From CF-161 sp035263645 (GTDB lineage Bacteria; Chloroflexota; Dormibacteria; Dormibacterales; Dormibacteraceae), in assembly GCA_035263645.1 (NCBI GenBank), contig DATFRD010000201.1, forward strand, positions 1 to 20,579: a stretch of 20,579 bases of DNA, read 5' to 3'. Under the pieces are notes generated by a model. That model made no database searches and was not told where the DNA came from. It saw only the letters and a program-made list of their open reading frames with translations. Made by a program: the position numbers and the translations under genes. This document shows, piece after piece, positions 1-6,156 of this stretch. The first letter of the stretch is position 1, and every line of letters begins with the position of its first letter.

Positions 1-51
1 GTTCGTCGCATCGCCGTTGAGCCCGACGGCGACGCTGTGTCGGAGCACTGA
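1..51 (+). CDS. Possible C-terminal tail of a gene cut by the window edge
   Basis: Frame 1 reads 16 codons from the first base to a TGA at 49-51, mostly with G or C in the third position. The tail is too short to recognise. An equally good alternative lies on the minus strand: an ATG at 77-75 opens a frame that runs off the left edge with similar codon use. Only one of the two is likely to be real. Bases 52-173 show no convincing gene on either strand. Confidence 0.25.
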   Translation, partial: VRRIAVEPDGDAVSEH

Positions 52-173
52 GCCAGCGGCCGGCCGGGCCCACCTCATGCTCGACGTCTATGATGCCGAA
101 CCGCCGCCACCCGGGCGAGCCACGCCCGCGCGCGCCTCCCCGGCGCCGCCCGACGCCGGCGCGCCGCGCGGCG

Positions 174-794
174 CTATCGCATCGGGACGTCGCGCCGCAG
201 GCGGCGCAGCAGCCAGAGGACCGCGTCGCGACTCGCCCTGGCGTCCGCACCCTCCGCCAGGCCGGCCTCTGTGAGGGCGCCCAGCAGCAGCCTGGCCAGC
301 GGCTCCGGCGGCTGCCGGTCGACCAGCCCGTGACGCATCGCGATGGCCAGCGCCGCCGCCAGCGGTCGCAGGTGGTGGGTCGCGTCAGCGGCGTGCCACT
401 CGTCCCAGCCCAGGACGCTGGGGCCGTCCACCAGGACGATGCGGCGCACCTCCGGCTCCAGGATGACGCGCAGGTACTCCTCCACGCCGCGCTCCAGCCG
501 CCCCCAGGGCTCGCGGGCCTCCGCCGCAGCCGCGGCCACCCGCTCCGCCACGGATCGCTCGACCGCGTCGAAGACGGCCCTGAACAGCGCTCTCTTGTTC
601 CGGAAGTGGTGGTACAGCGCCCCCGAGGTGACGCCGGCCCGGCGGGTCACCGCCTCGCCGGAGGTGGCGTGAAAGCCGCGCTCGGAGAACAGCTCACGGG
701 CGGCCCCGACCAGCGCAGCGGTCGTCGTGGCCGAGCGCTCGCGCTGCGTGCGCCGGCCGGCGCGCTGCCGCTGCCCCTGGTCGGGAAATAACAT
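174..794 (-). CDS. TetR/AcrR-family transcriptional regulator
   Basis: A 206-residue protein with a TetR-type N-terminal helix-turn-helix at about residues 25-72: the AARELFSERGF helix, then TRRAGVTSGALYHHFRNKRALF, which is the family's recognition region ending in the usual YxHFxNK signature. The C-terminal two-thirds is the variable ligand-binding helical domain. The ATG at 794 was chosen over an upstream ATG at 863 because the longer frame would run through the divergent thioesterase gene. An AGAGG lies 6 nt before the ATG. It is transcribed away from the thioesterase-SDR pair at 808-1952, the usual arrangement for a TetR repressor of its divergent neighbour. The inducer cannot be told, but an acyl-CoA or related lipid ligand would fit a thioesterase target. 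Confidence 0.88.
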   Translation of the reverse strand: MLFPDQGQRQRAGRRTQRERSATTTAALVGAARELFSERGFHATSGEAVTRRAGVTSGALYHHFRNKRALFRAVFDAVERSVAERVAAAAAEAREPWGRLERGVEEYLRVILEPEVRRIVLVDGPSVLGWDEWHAADATHHLRPLAAALAIAMRHGLVDRQPPEPLARLLLGALTEAGLAEGADARASRDAVLWLLRRLRRDVPMR

Positions 795-813
795 AGAATG
801 CCTCTGTATGTTA
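789..813. promoter_or_regulatory. Inverted repeat, probable TetR operator with divergent promoters
   Basis: TAACATA (789-795) and TATGTTA (807-813) form perfect 7-bp arms with an 11-bp spacer. Both divergent start codons lie inside it: the regulator ATG at 794-792 and the thioesterase ATG at 808-810. Each arm also supplies TAACAT, a weak -10-like hexamer, 13 nt before the opposite start codon. The size and position match a TetR-family operator. Binding is inferred. Confidence 0.6.
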
Positions 814-1209
814 CCGGTCACCGTGACGGAGCTGAACGCGCTGCTCGCCGCCCACGAGTTCACCAGCCGGTCGGGTCTGCGCGTCCTGTCGCTCGGTGAC
901 GGCGTCTGTGAGATGGCGGTTCCCTACCGGCCCGAGTACGACCGCCCCGGCGGCATCGTAAGCGGCCAGGTCTACATGCTCGCCGCCGACGTTGCCTTCT
1001 GGCTGGCGATCAAGACGCGGCTCGGCCTGGACGACGCGTCGGTGACCAGCTCGATGACCACGGCCTTCCTGGGCAGCGTGAGCCGGGAGGAGCTGCGCTG
1101 CCGCGCCGAGGTGCTGAAGCTCGGCCGCCGCCTGATCTACGGCTGGGCCGAGTGCCGGGCCAGGGACAGCGCGGTCACCCACCACACGCTCACGTACGCC
1201 AGGCGCTGA
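808..1209 (+). CDS. PaaI-type hotdog-fold acyl-CoA thioesterase
   Basis: A 133-residue protein of the length and pattern of PaaI/YigI-like hotdog thioesterases, which hydrolyse small or aromatic acyl-CoA thioesters in the cytoplasm. The central segment RPGGIVSGQVYMLAADVAFW (residues 46-65) corresponds to the loop and long 'sausage' helix of the hotdog, where the family normally has a G-(V/I)-x-x-G-x-x-x-x-x-x-D pattern. Here the Gly-Ile and the Asp (D61) are present. The C-terminal strand region ends in VTHHTLTYA, typical of the last hotdog strand. The ATG at 808 is used because upstream in-frame codons lie inside the divergent regulator gene; a GTG at 823 is a possible later start. The stop overlaps the next start (TGATG), so translation is probably coupled to the SDR. 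Substrate unknown. Confidence 0.8.
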   Translation: MLPVTVTELNALLAAHEFTSRSGLRVLSLGDGVCEMAVPYRPEYDRPGGIVSGQVYMLAADVAFWLAIKTRLGLDDASVTSSMTTAFLGSVSREELRCRAEVLKLGRRLIYGWAECRARDSAVTHHTLTYARR

Positions 1210-1952
1210 TGGACCGGGTGGCGCTCGTCACCGGCGGTTCGCGGGGGGTCGGTGCAGCGACGGTGCTGGCGCTCGTCCGGCGGGGGGTCGACGTCGCGTT
1301 CACCTACCGGTCGAGGCGGAGGCGGGCGGAGCAGGTCGTCGCCAGGGCGGCGGCGTGCGGACGCGACGTGCTGCCCGTCCAGTGCGACCTGACCGACCTG
1401 CCGGCGACCAGGCGGATGCTCGCGGAGATCGGCTGCTGGCGTGCCCGCGTCGACGTGCTGGTCCTCAACGCGTCCGGAGGGCTGGAGCAGGACCTCGCGG
1501 CGGCGGACCCGGACTACCCGATGCGGATCAACCGCGACGCGCAGGTCGCCCTGGTCGAGATGGCGCGGCCGGTGCTGGCCAGCGACGCCACGGTGGTGCT
1601 GGTCACGAGCCACTGGGCGCACCTGTACGGCCGAGTCCCGCAGCTGCCCGCGTACGAGCCGGTCGCCAGGTCCAAGCACGCCGGCGAGTCGGCGCTGCGC
1701 GAGCTGCTGGCCGATAGCGGGGCGCGCCTGATCGTCGTGACGGGGGACCTGGTGGAGGGCACGGTCACCCCGAAGCTCCTCGAGCGTGTCTCCCGCGGGC
1801 TCGTCGACCGCCGCCAGCGCGAAGCCGGGCGGCTGCCCACCGCCGACGACATGGGCGAGGCCATCGCGGCGGCCGCGCTGGACCCCACCCTTCCATCCGG
1901 CCACACGGTGGCGGTGGGCGCCGACCCGAGCTCCCTGCTGGGGCCCGGCTAG
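1209..1952 (+). CDS. SDR-family oxidoreductase with atypical active site
   Basis: A 247-residue Rossmann protein. The nucleotide-binding motif TGGSRGVG (residues 8-15) is the classical TGxxxGxG; R34 after strand 2 and D60 (CDLTD) are as in NAD(P)-dependent SDRs. The NNAG equivalent is LNAS (86-89) and the catalytic-serine strand is VTSHW (S134). The usual YxxxK is not present in its normal spacing: Y149 and K156 are seven apart (AYEPVARSKHAG), so four residues before the lysine is a valine. SDRs with a PVARSK-type segment exist to my recollection, so this may be a subfamily feature and not decay. The ATG overlaps the thioesterase stop by one base, so the two form one operon and may act on the same acyl substrate. 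It converges on the Gly-pentad gene 32 bp away. Confidence 0.82.
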   Translation: MDRVALVTGGSRGVGAATVLALVRRGVDVAFTYRSRRRRAEQVVARAAACGRDVLPVQCDLTDLPATRRMLAEIGCWRARVDVLVLNASGGLEQDLAAADPDYPMRINRDAQVALVEMARPVLASDATVVLVTSHWAHLYGRVPQLPAYEPVARSKHAGESALRELLADSGARLIVVTGDLVEGTVTPKLLERVSRGLVDRRQREAGRLPTADDMGEAIAAAALDPTLPSGHTVAVGADPSSLLGPG

Positions 1953-1964
1953 CGCGGCCGAGCC

Positions 1965-1981
1965 CCACTGGCGCCGAGTGG
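1965..1981. terminator. Possible bidirectional hairpin between convergent genes
   Basis: CCACT (1965-1969) and AGTGG (1977-1981) flank a GC-only 7-nt loop in the 32-bp gap between two convergent stop codons. There is no T-tract, so termination is only suggested by position. Confidence 0.3.
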
Positions 1982-1984
1982 CAG

Positions 1985-2314
1985 TCAGCGTGCCGACATT
2001 GCCGCGACGACCACGAGGCCCGCCGCCCGGACGCCGACCGCGACGACGCCCGCCGCCAGGACGCCGATCGTGGCCACCCCGACGGTCACGACCCCGAGCG
2101 ACGCGACGCCGACGGCCACCGCGCCGATGGCCACGGGGCCGACGGCGACCAGCCCGACCGCCACCGGACCGACGGCGACCACGCCCACGGCGACATTGCC
2201 GACCGCGATCACGCCCCGGGCAGGCCGGTAGCGGCCGCCGGGCGGAGTGCCGAATGCCACGTGCACGAGCGGAAGCCCGCGCCAGGCATGCGTCGACCGG
2301 TAGTCCAGCGCCAT
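1985..2314 (-). CDS. Gly-pentad repeat protein (five-residue solenoid-like repeats)
   Basis: A 109-residue protein of unknown function. Residues 1-33 form a short polar head (MALDYRSTHAWRGLPLVHVA, then GTPPGGRYRPARG). From Gly34 to Gly99 there is a glycine at every fifth position without a break (14 in register) in the pattern G-x-V-A-V: GNVAVG, GVVAVG, GPVAVG and so on. This resembles a one-face-per-pentad beta-solenoid or a glycine-rich hydrophobic membrane assembly; it is not the A(D/N)LxX pentapeptide repeat of the Qnr type. Proteins with the same head (GLPLVH) and repeats occur, as I recall, as unannotated bacterial hypotheticals. The ATG at 2314 is fixed by AAAGGAGG 6-8 nt upstream. It lies on the same strand 98 bp after the ABC permease and could be its last operon member or a separate unit. 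No catalytic residues are visible. Confidence 0.75.
   Translation of the reverse strand: MALDYRSTHAWRGLPLVHVAFGTPPGGRYRPARGVIAVGNVAVGVVAVGPVAVGLVAVGPVAIGAVAVGVASLGVVTVGVATIGVLAAGVVAVGVRAAGLVVVAAMSAR
2018..2215 (-). repeat. Tandem 15-bp coding repeat (14 glycines in register)
   Basis: The DNA encoding Gly34-Gly99 of the protein at 1985-2314 repeats every 15 bp, with units close to 'gcgaccgtcggcgtg'-type GC-rich codons. The units vary at the third codon position and at the x position but keep the Gly codon in phase. It is a protein-level repeat, not an intergenic array. Confidence 0.75.
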
Positions 2315-2355
2315 TCGTCTCCTCCTTTCGTCACCAACCTGTCGTCTCCAACCTG
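2315..2355 (-). promoter_or_regulatory. 14-bp direct repeats ending in a strong Shine-Dalgarno sequence
   Basis: On the minus strand, CAGGTTGGAGACGA (2355-2342) is followed directly by CAGGTTGGTGACGA (2341-2328), which differs at one base, and then by AAGGAGGAGACGA (2327-2315) abutting the ATG at 2314. The last unit keeps the GGAGACGA half and contains the ribosome binding site. It could be a regulator site or a duplicated leader; the sequence alone does not decide. Confidence 0.55.
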
Positions 2356-2412
2356 GCCGAGCGCCGCCCACCGCCCGGGGTGTCGCGGCGGGGGTTCACC
2401 CGCGCGACCTGC

Positions 2413-4752
2413 TCACTCCGCACGGAGGATCTCCGCCACTGGCGAGGAGGCCGCCCAGCGGGCCGGCAGCAGAGCGGCCATCGCCGCTACCAGCACGCCG
2501 GTGGCAGCCAGCGTCGCCAGGGAGACCGCGCTGTAGGCGTCGAGTGAGCTCCCGGCGAACGGGCTGCCCAGCAGGTTCCCCACCAGCCCGAGCACGCCCA
2601 GATAGGCGAGGACGCCGACCGGAGCCCCGAGCGCTCCACCGAGCAGCCCGATCAGGCCCCCCGAGGCGGCGACCATCGCGACCGTCCGGCCCGGCCCCAT
2701 CCCCAGTGTCCGCAGCACGGCGGTGTCGCGCACCCGCTCCCGCGTGGTCAGCAGCACCGCGTTGAACACGCCGAGGCCGGCGATCAGCGCCAGCACCGTG
2801 ACCAGGACGACGAGGATGGCATCCACGCTGCTCCGGGTCGGTGCTAGCTGCTGAGCGACGACCTGCCGGAGATCCGCCACCTCGAGCTGGCTGGGGCTGG
2901 AGGCGGCAACCCGCCCCACGTACGAGCTCACGTCCGAGCCCCGCTCCAGGATGACCTGGTAGGCCTCCGGCTCCAGGGTCGGATCGAAGCCCTGCAGCGT
3001 GGACCAGTCCATGGCGAGGGTGACGCCCAGGCCGTTGGTCGTGAAGTACGAGCCGACGACGAGCAGTCGGGACCTGTGGCCGGCCAGGCTCGCGTCGAAG
3101 CTGTCGCCGACCCGGAGACGGGTCAGCTTCAGGAACGCCGGGCCGGCCACGACCTCTCCCGGGCGGCTGAACCAGCGTCCCTGGAGGACGTGGAAGCCGA
3201 GCCGGTCCGACGGCCCGCGCCAGGACTGGACCGGGACCGGGTCGGACAGGCCGCTCACGTCGAGGTTGTCGGACCGGTAGGAGACGACCAGCCGGGTCTC
3301 GGGCTGGTCGTCCAGCGTTCTCCGCACGGCCGCGTCGGGATAGTCGCCCAGCCGCTGGACCACCACGTCCCCGCGGCCGACGGTCAGGCCGGTGTCGCCG
3401 ATGTAGCGGTCGAGCGATCGGGCGAACCCGAACGCGAACGTGAGCGTGGCCACCCCGACCAGGACGGCGACGGTGGTCAGCGCTCCGCGAAGGGGCCGCG
3501 CATACGCGTCGCCGGCGCCCAGGCTGATCCAGCGAGGCAGCCCGGCCCGCCTGAGGAGCGGCACGAGGCGCGAGGTCCGGCCGCTCGGGGGAGCGCTGCC
3601 GACGCTGATGGCGCGGACCGGGCTCAGCCGTCCCGCCCTGGCCGCGGGCAGCACGGCGCCCAGCGCCACGACCAGGACGACCAGCAGGCCGGCCAGCGCC
3701 CCGAGCGGGGAGACCCCCGGCGCCGGCAGACCGAGGGCGTGGAAGCTCTGCTGGACCAGTGGGACGCTGAGGAGGAGGCCGAGCGGTGTCCCCACCACGG
3801 CGCCGGCGAGCGCGGGAGCCAGGATCGTCAGCATGAGCCCGAGCACCGACTGGGCGGGGCTGAAGCCGATGGCCCGCGTGAGGCCGATCTCGCGGTAGCC
3901 GGCGAGCACGGCTCCGGCCGCGACGTTGGCCACGACCGCGGCCGCGGCGGCCAGGGCGATGACGCCGAAGGCGACCAGGAAGGTGAGGATCAGCGCCCCG
4001 TTGAGGTCGAAGAACTGCTCGATGGCGAGGTATGAGATGGAGGCGGTCACGGCACCGTCGGGCAGCCCGCTCCTGATGGACGCCATGCCCTGGCGGATCG
4101 CGGCCGCGCTCCCGGCGCTGCGCAGCCGGTAGACCATGAGGTAGCCGGTGCCGCCTGGCCCGGGCGGCGCGAGCGTTCGGAACTGCTCGGCGCTGACCCA
4201 CGCCGGCTGGACCATGAAGTTCGGGTAGGGCCCGGTGTCCACGTCGAAGGCCAGCCCGACGACCCGGAGGGGAACCCCCTGGGCGGCCCCCACGTCGACG
4301 ACGTCGTCTCCGATCGCCACCCGCTCGGCCTCGGCCAGCGACTGGGTCAGCACGATCTCCCCGTCGCGCCGGAGCCATCGGCCCCTGGCGATCCGCAGGG
4401 CGTCCACGCCGCCCGGGTCGTCGCGGGCGACGACCTGGAGCTGGACCTTGCCGGCTCGGGCCTGGAAGGGCAGGTTCGCGACGGGCCAGGGGCCGCCGTG
4501 GGCCTCGACCGCCGGGCCCCGGGCGGTCGCAGCGACCTGGTCGGCGGAGGCGAACCGGGGATCGAAGACGGCGACCACGTGGCCCCCGTTCTGGCGCTCG
4601 AAGGCGGCCCGGTAGGGGCTCGACGACGTGGTCAGCAGGGTCACGGCGAGGGCCGTGACCACGGTCGCGAGCGTCGCCAGGCTGGCCACGATCAGCGCCT
4701 GCAGCCGGCGCCGCCGGATGTCCGCCAGCGCCTTCCTCGCGACCGCCCTCAT
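2413..4752 (-). CDS. ABC transporter permease, duplicated FtsX/MacB type
   Basis: A 779-residue integral membrane protein with two tandem FtsX-like halves. Half one has an N-terminal TM (about 19-41), an extracytoplasmic MacB-PCD-like domain (about 45-245) and TMs at about 253-281, 303-332 and 350-370. Half two begins with a TM (about 423-445, ALTTVAVLVGVATLTFAFGF), a second periplasmic-type domain and a final TM cluster over the last 130 residues, ending with the typical SPVAEILRAE. The motif ARAGRLSPVRAIS (371-383) closing half one matches the same cytoplasmic element. Proteins of this class are the membrane part of mechanotransmission or lipoprotein/peptide ABC systems. The ATG (4752) overlaps the stop of the ATPase gene by 4 bp, so the two proteins form one transporter. 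The substrate is not deducible; the large exofaces favour antimicrobial-peptide or lipid handling. Confidence 0.92.
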   Translation of the reverse strand: MRAVARKALADIRRRRLQALIVASLATLATVVTALAVTLLTTSSSPYRAAFERQNGGHVVAVFDPRFASADQVAATARGPAVEAHGGPWPVANLPFQARAGKVQLQVVARDDPGGVDALRIARGRWLRRDGEIVLTQSLAEAERVAIGDDVVDVGAAQGVPLRVVGLAFDVDTGPYPNFMVQPAWVSAEQFRTLAPPGPGGTGYLMVYRLRSAGSAAAIRQGMASIRSGLPDGAVTASISYLAIEQFFDLNGALILTFLVAFGVIALAAAAAVVANVAAGAVLAGYREIGLTRAIGFSPAQSVLGLMLTILAPALAGAVVGTPLGLLLSVPLVQQSFHALGLPAPGVSPLGALAGLLVVLVVALGAVLPAARAGRLSPVRAISVGSAPPSGRTSRLVPLLRRAGLPRWISLGAGDAYARPLRGALTTVAVLVGVATLTFAFGFARSLDRYIGDTGLTVGRGDVVVQRLGDYPDAAVRRTLDDQPETRLVVSYRSDNLDVSGLSDPVPVQSWRGPSDRLGFHVLQGRWFSRPGEVVAGPAFLKLTRLRVGDSFDASLAGHRSRLLVVGSYFTTNGLGVTLAMDWSTLQGFDPTLEPEAYQVILERGSDVSSYVGRVAASSPSQLEVADLRQVVAQQLAPTRSSVDAILVVLVTVLALIAGLGVFNAVLLTTRERVRDTAVLRTLGMGPGRTVAMVAASGGLIGLLGGALGAPVGVLAYLGVLGLVGNLLGSPFAGSSLDAYSAVSLATLAATGVLVAAMAALLPARWAASSPVAEILRAE

Positions 4753-5492
4753 CGCTCCGCACCCGAGCTGCCGACCCGGAAGAGGTCGGACGCGGCCCCG
4801 CTTCCGCTGGTGAGCCGGGCGTCGTCCTCGATGTGGCCGTCGCGCAGGCTGACGATCCGGCCGGCGTAGCGCCCCGCCACCTTGGCGTCGTGGGTGACCA
4901 GGACGATGGTCTGGCCGCCCTGGTTCAGCCGCTCGATCAGGTCCATGACGCGATCGCCGCTCCGGCTGTCGAGCGCTCCCGTGGGCTCGTCGGCCAGGAT
5001 GACCGCCGGCCCGTTGATGAGGGCCCGCGCGATCGCCACCCGCTGCCGCTCGCCGCCGGACAGCCTGCCGGGGTGCTCGCGCTCCCGGTCGGCGATTCCG
5101 AGCTGGGCCAGGAGGTCGCGCGCCTTCGTCGCGGCCTCGCGGCCGCGCGTCCCGAGCAGCTCGGCCGGCAGCAGCACGTTGTCCAGGACGGTGAGGTTGG
5201 GGAGCAGGTTGAAGAACTGGAAGACGAACCCGAAGCGCTCGCAGCGGAAGCGGGCGAGCCGCGCCTCGCTCAGGGTCGCCACGTCCACGCCGTCCACCGT
5301 GACCTGGCCCTTCGTCGGCCGGTCGAGGCCGGCGACCAGGTTGAGGAGGGTCGACTTCCCGCTGCCCGACGGTCCCATGATCGCGGTCAGCTCGCCCGCC
5401 TCGACGGCCAGGCTGACGTCGTCGAGGGCGGCGCGGCCCTCGTTCCCTTCGTACACCTTGCTCACGCCCCTGAGCTCGATGAGGCTGCTCAC
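4749..5492 (-). CDS. ABC transporter ATP-binding protein (LolD/MacB type)
   Basis: A 247-residue ATPase with all the family motifs: Walker A GPSGSGKST (40-48), Q-loop Q92 in FGFVFQFFNLLPNLT, signature LSGGERQ (144-150), Walker B VILADEP (164-170), D-loop GALDS, and switch His201 (LVTHD). The FQFFNLLPNLTVLDNVLLP stretch is the hallmark of the MacB/LolD/FtsE branch that pairs with FtsX-like permeases. The GTG at 5492 is taken as the start because GAGGAGG sits 6 nt upstream and the homologous N-terminus (LIELRGVSKVYE) begins just after it; a longer frame to 5555 would run into the PadR gene without an RBS. It overlaps PadR upstream and the permease downstream by 4 bp each (GTGA and ATGA), so all three are translationally coupled. 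Confidence 0.95.
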   Translation of the reverse strand: MSSLIELRGVSKVYEGNEGRAALDDVSLAVEAGELTAIMGPSGSGKSTLLNLVAGLDRPTKGQVTVDGVDVATLSEARLARFRCERFGFVFQFFNLLPNLTVLDNVLLPAELLGTRGREAATKARDLLAQLGIADREREHPGRLSGGERQRVAIARALINGPAVILADEPTGALDSRSGDRVMDLIERLNQGGQTIVLVTHDAKVAGRYAGRIVSLRDGHIEDDARLTSGSGAASDLFRVGSSGAER

Positions 5493-6031
5493 GTCTCTCC
5501 TCCTCGGTTTCGCCGCTCGAGGAAGCCGAGCCCCCCGGCGCACTCGTCGATCCACTTGATGTCCGCCTCGGTGTGGTGGACAGCGCCCCTGACCAGCAGC
5601 GCCAGGTCCTCGCGCTGCTCGCGCCGCGCCCGCCTCTCCAGGTCCCCGAGGTCGTGCAGCCGCTGCAGCTGCGCCCGGCGCTGTCGAGCCAGGAGAGCGC
5701 CCAGGTTGCCGTTGCCCAGGCGCCCGCTCAGCAGCAGCTTCAGGTAGATCCCCTCCCGCAGCGGCTGGGGCTCGACCTCCGGCTCGTCCAGCCAGCGATC
5801 GAGCTCGCCGCGTCCGGCCGCGGTGAGGCGGTAGGCGAGCTTGCGCCGGTCGCCCCGCGCCCCGACCGGCTCGATCAGGCCGTCCCGCTCGAGCTTCTGG
5901 AGCGTCAGGTAGACCTGGCCGACGTTCACCTCCCAGGCGCCGCCGAGCATCGACTCCAGCCGATGCCTCACCTCGTACCCGTGGAGGGGCTCCTCGGCGA
6001 GGACTCCCAGGATCCCGAACCTAAGCGACAT
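5489..6031 (-). CDS. PadR-family transcriptional regulator
   Basis: A 180-residue protein. The N-terminal winged helix (residues 1-80) has the family pattern: MSLRFGILGVLAEEPLHGYE, then VGQVYLTLQKLERDGLIEP and a wing RRKLAYRLTAAGR. The C-terminal half (about 85-165) is the helical Vir_act_alpha_C-like dimerisation domain, rich in Arg and Leu. It is the first gene of the operon with the ABC ATPase and permease, a common arrangement in which PadR represses its own transporter operon and is relieved by the exported compound. The ATG at 6031 has no clear Shine-Dalgarno sequence. The promoter and overlapping inverted repeats upstream (6057-6090) suggest autoregulation. Confidence 0.92.
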   Translation of the reverse strand: MSLRFGILGVLAEEPLHGYEVRHRLESMLGGAWEVNVGQVYLTLQKLERDGLIEPVGARGDRRKLAYRLTAAGRGELDRWLDEPEVEPQPLREGIYLKLLLSGRLGNGNLGALLARQRRAQLQRLHDLGDLERRARREQREDLALLVRGAVHHTEADIKWIDECAGGLGFLERRNRGGET

Positions 6032-6056
6032 GGAAGTGGAGCACCGGTCCTATGCC

Positions 6057-6090
6057 TAGCAACTATATATAGTAGTTAGCTATCGGTCAA
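6057..6090 (-). promoter_or_regulatory. Sigma-70-like promoter with overlapping PadR operator candidate
   Basis: On the minus strand, TTGACC (6090-6085) is followed by exactly 17 bp and then TATAGT (6067-6062), a near-consensus -35/-10 pair 30 bp from the PadR ATG. Over the spacer and -10 lies an inverted repeat, AACTA (6061-6065) and TAGTT (6073-6077), extended outward to TAGC/GCTA with one bulged base. The inner palindrome CTATATATAG (6063-6072) overlaps it. This is the only strongly AT-rich island in the window. Repressor binding here would block polymerase directly. Confidence 0.7.
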
Positions 6091-6156
6091 CCCGCCCTTT
6101 TCTACCGGAGGCAGCAGCCGGCGGGGACGAGCCCTGATCGCTGGGGCCGGATCGGT

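Noticed and set aside
2018..2215. CRISPR-like or minisatellite array.
   Set aside because: The 15-bp period is exactly codon-phased inside an open frame with a strong ribosome site, and the third-position variation points to a protein repeat.
3076..4035. A long plus-strand frame opposite the permease (also 4833-5747 and 9505-10230).
   Set aside because: Composition is that of antisense GC-rich coding DNA, with no recognisable domain, ribosome site or promoter.
2396..4762. A 788-codon minus-strand frame overlapping the ABC permease in another phase.
   Set aside because: The translation is Arg/Gly/Pro-rich without membrane segments, whereas the frame at 2413-4752 has a full FtsX-type topology and couples to the ATPase.
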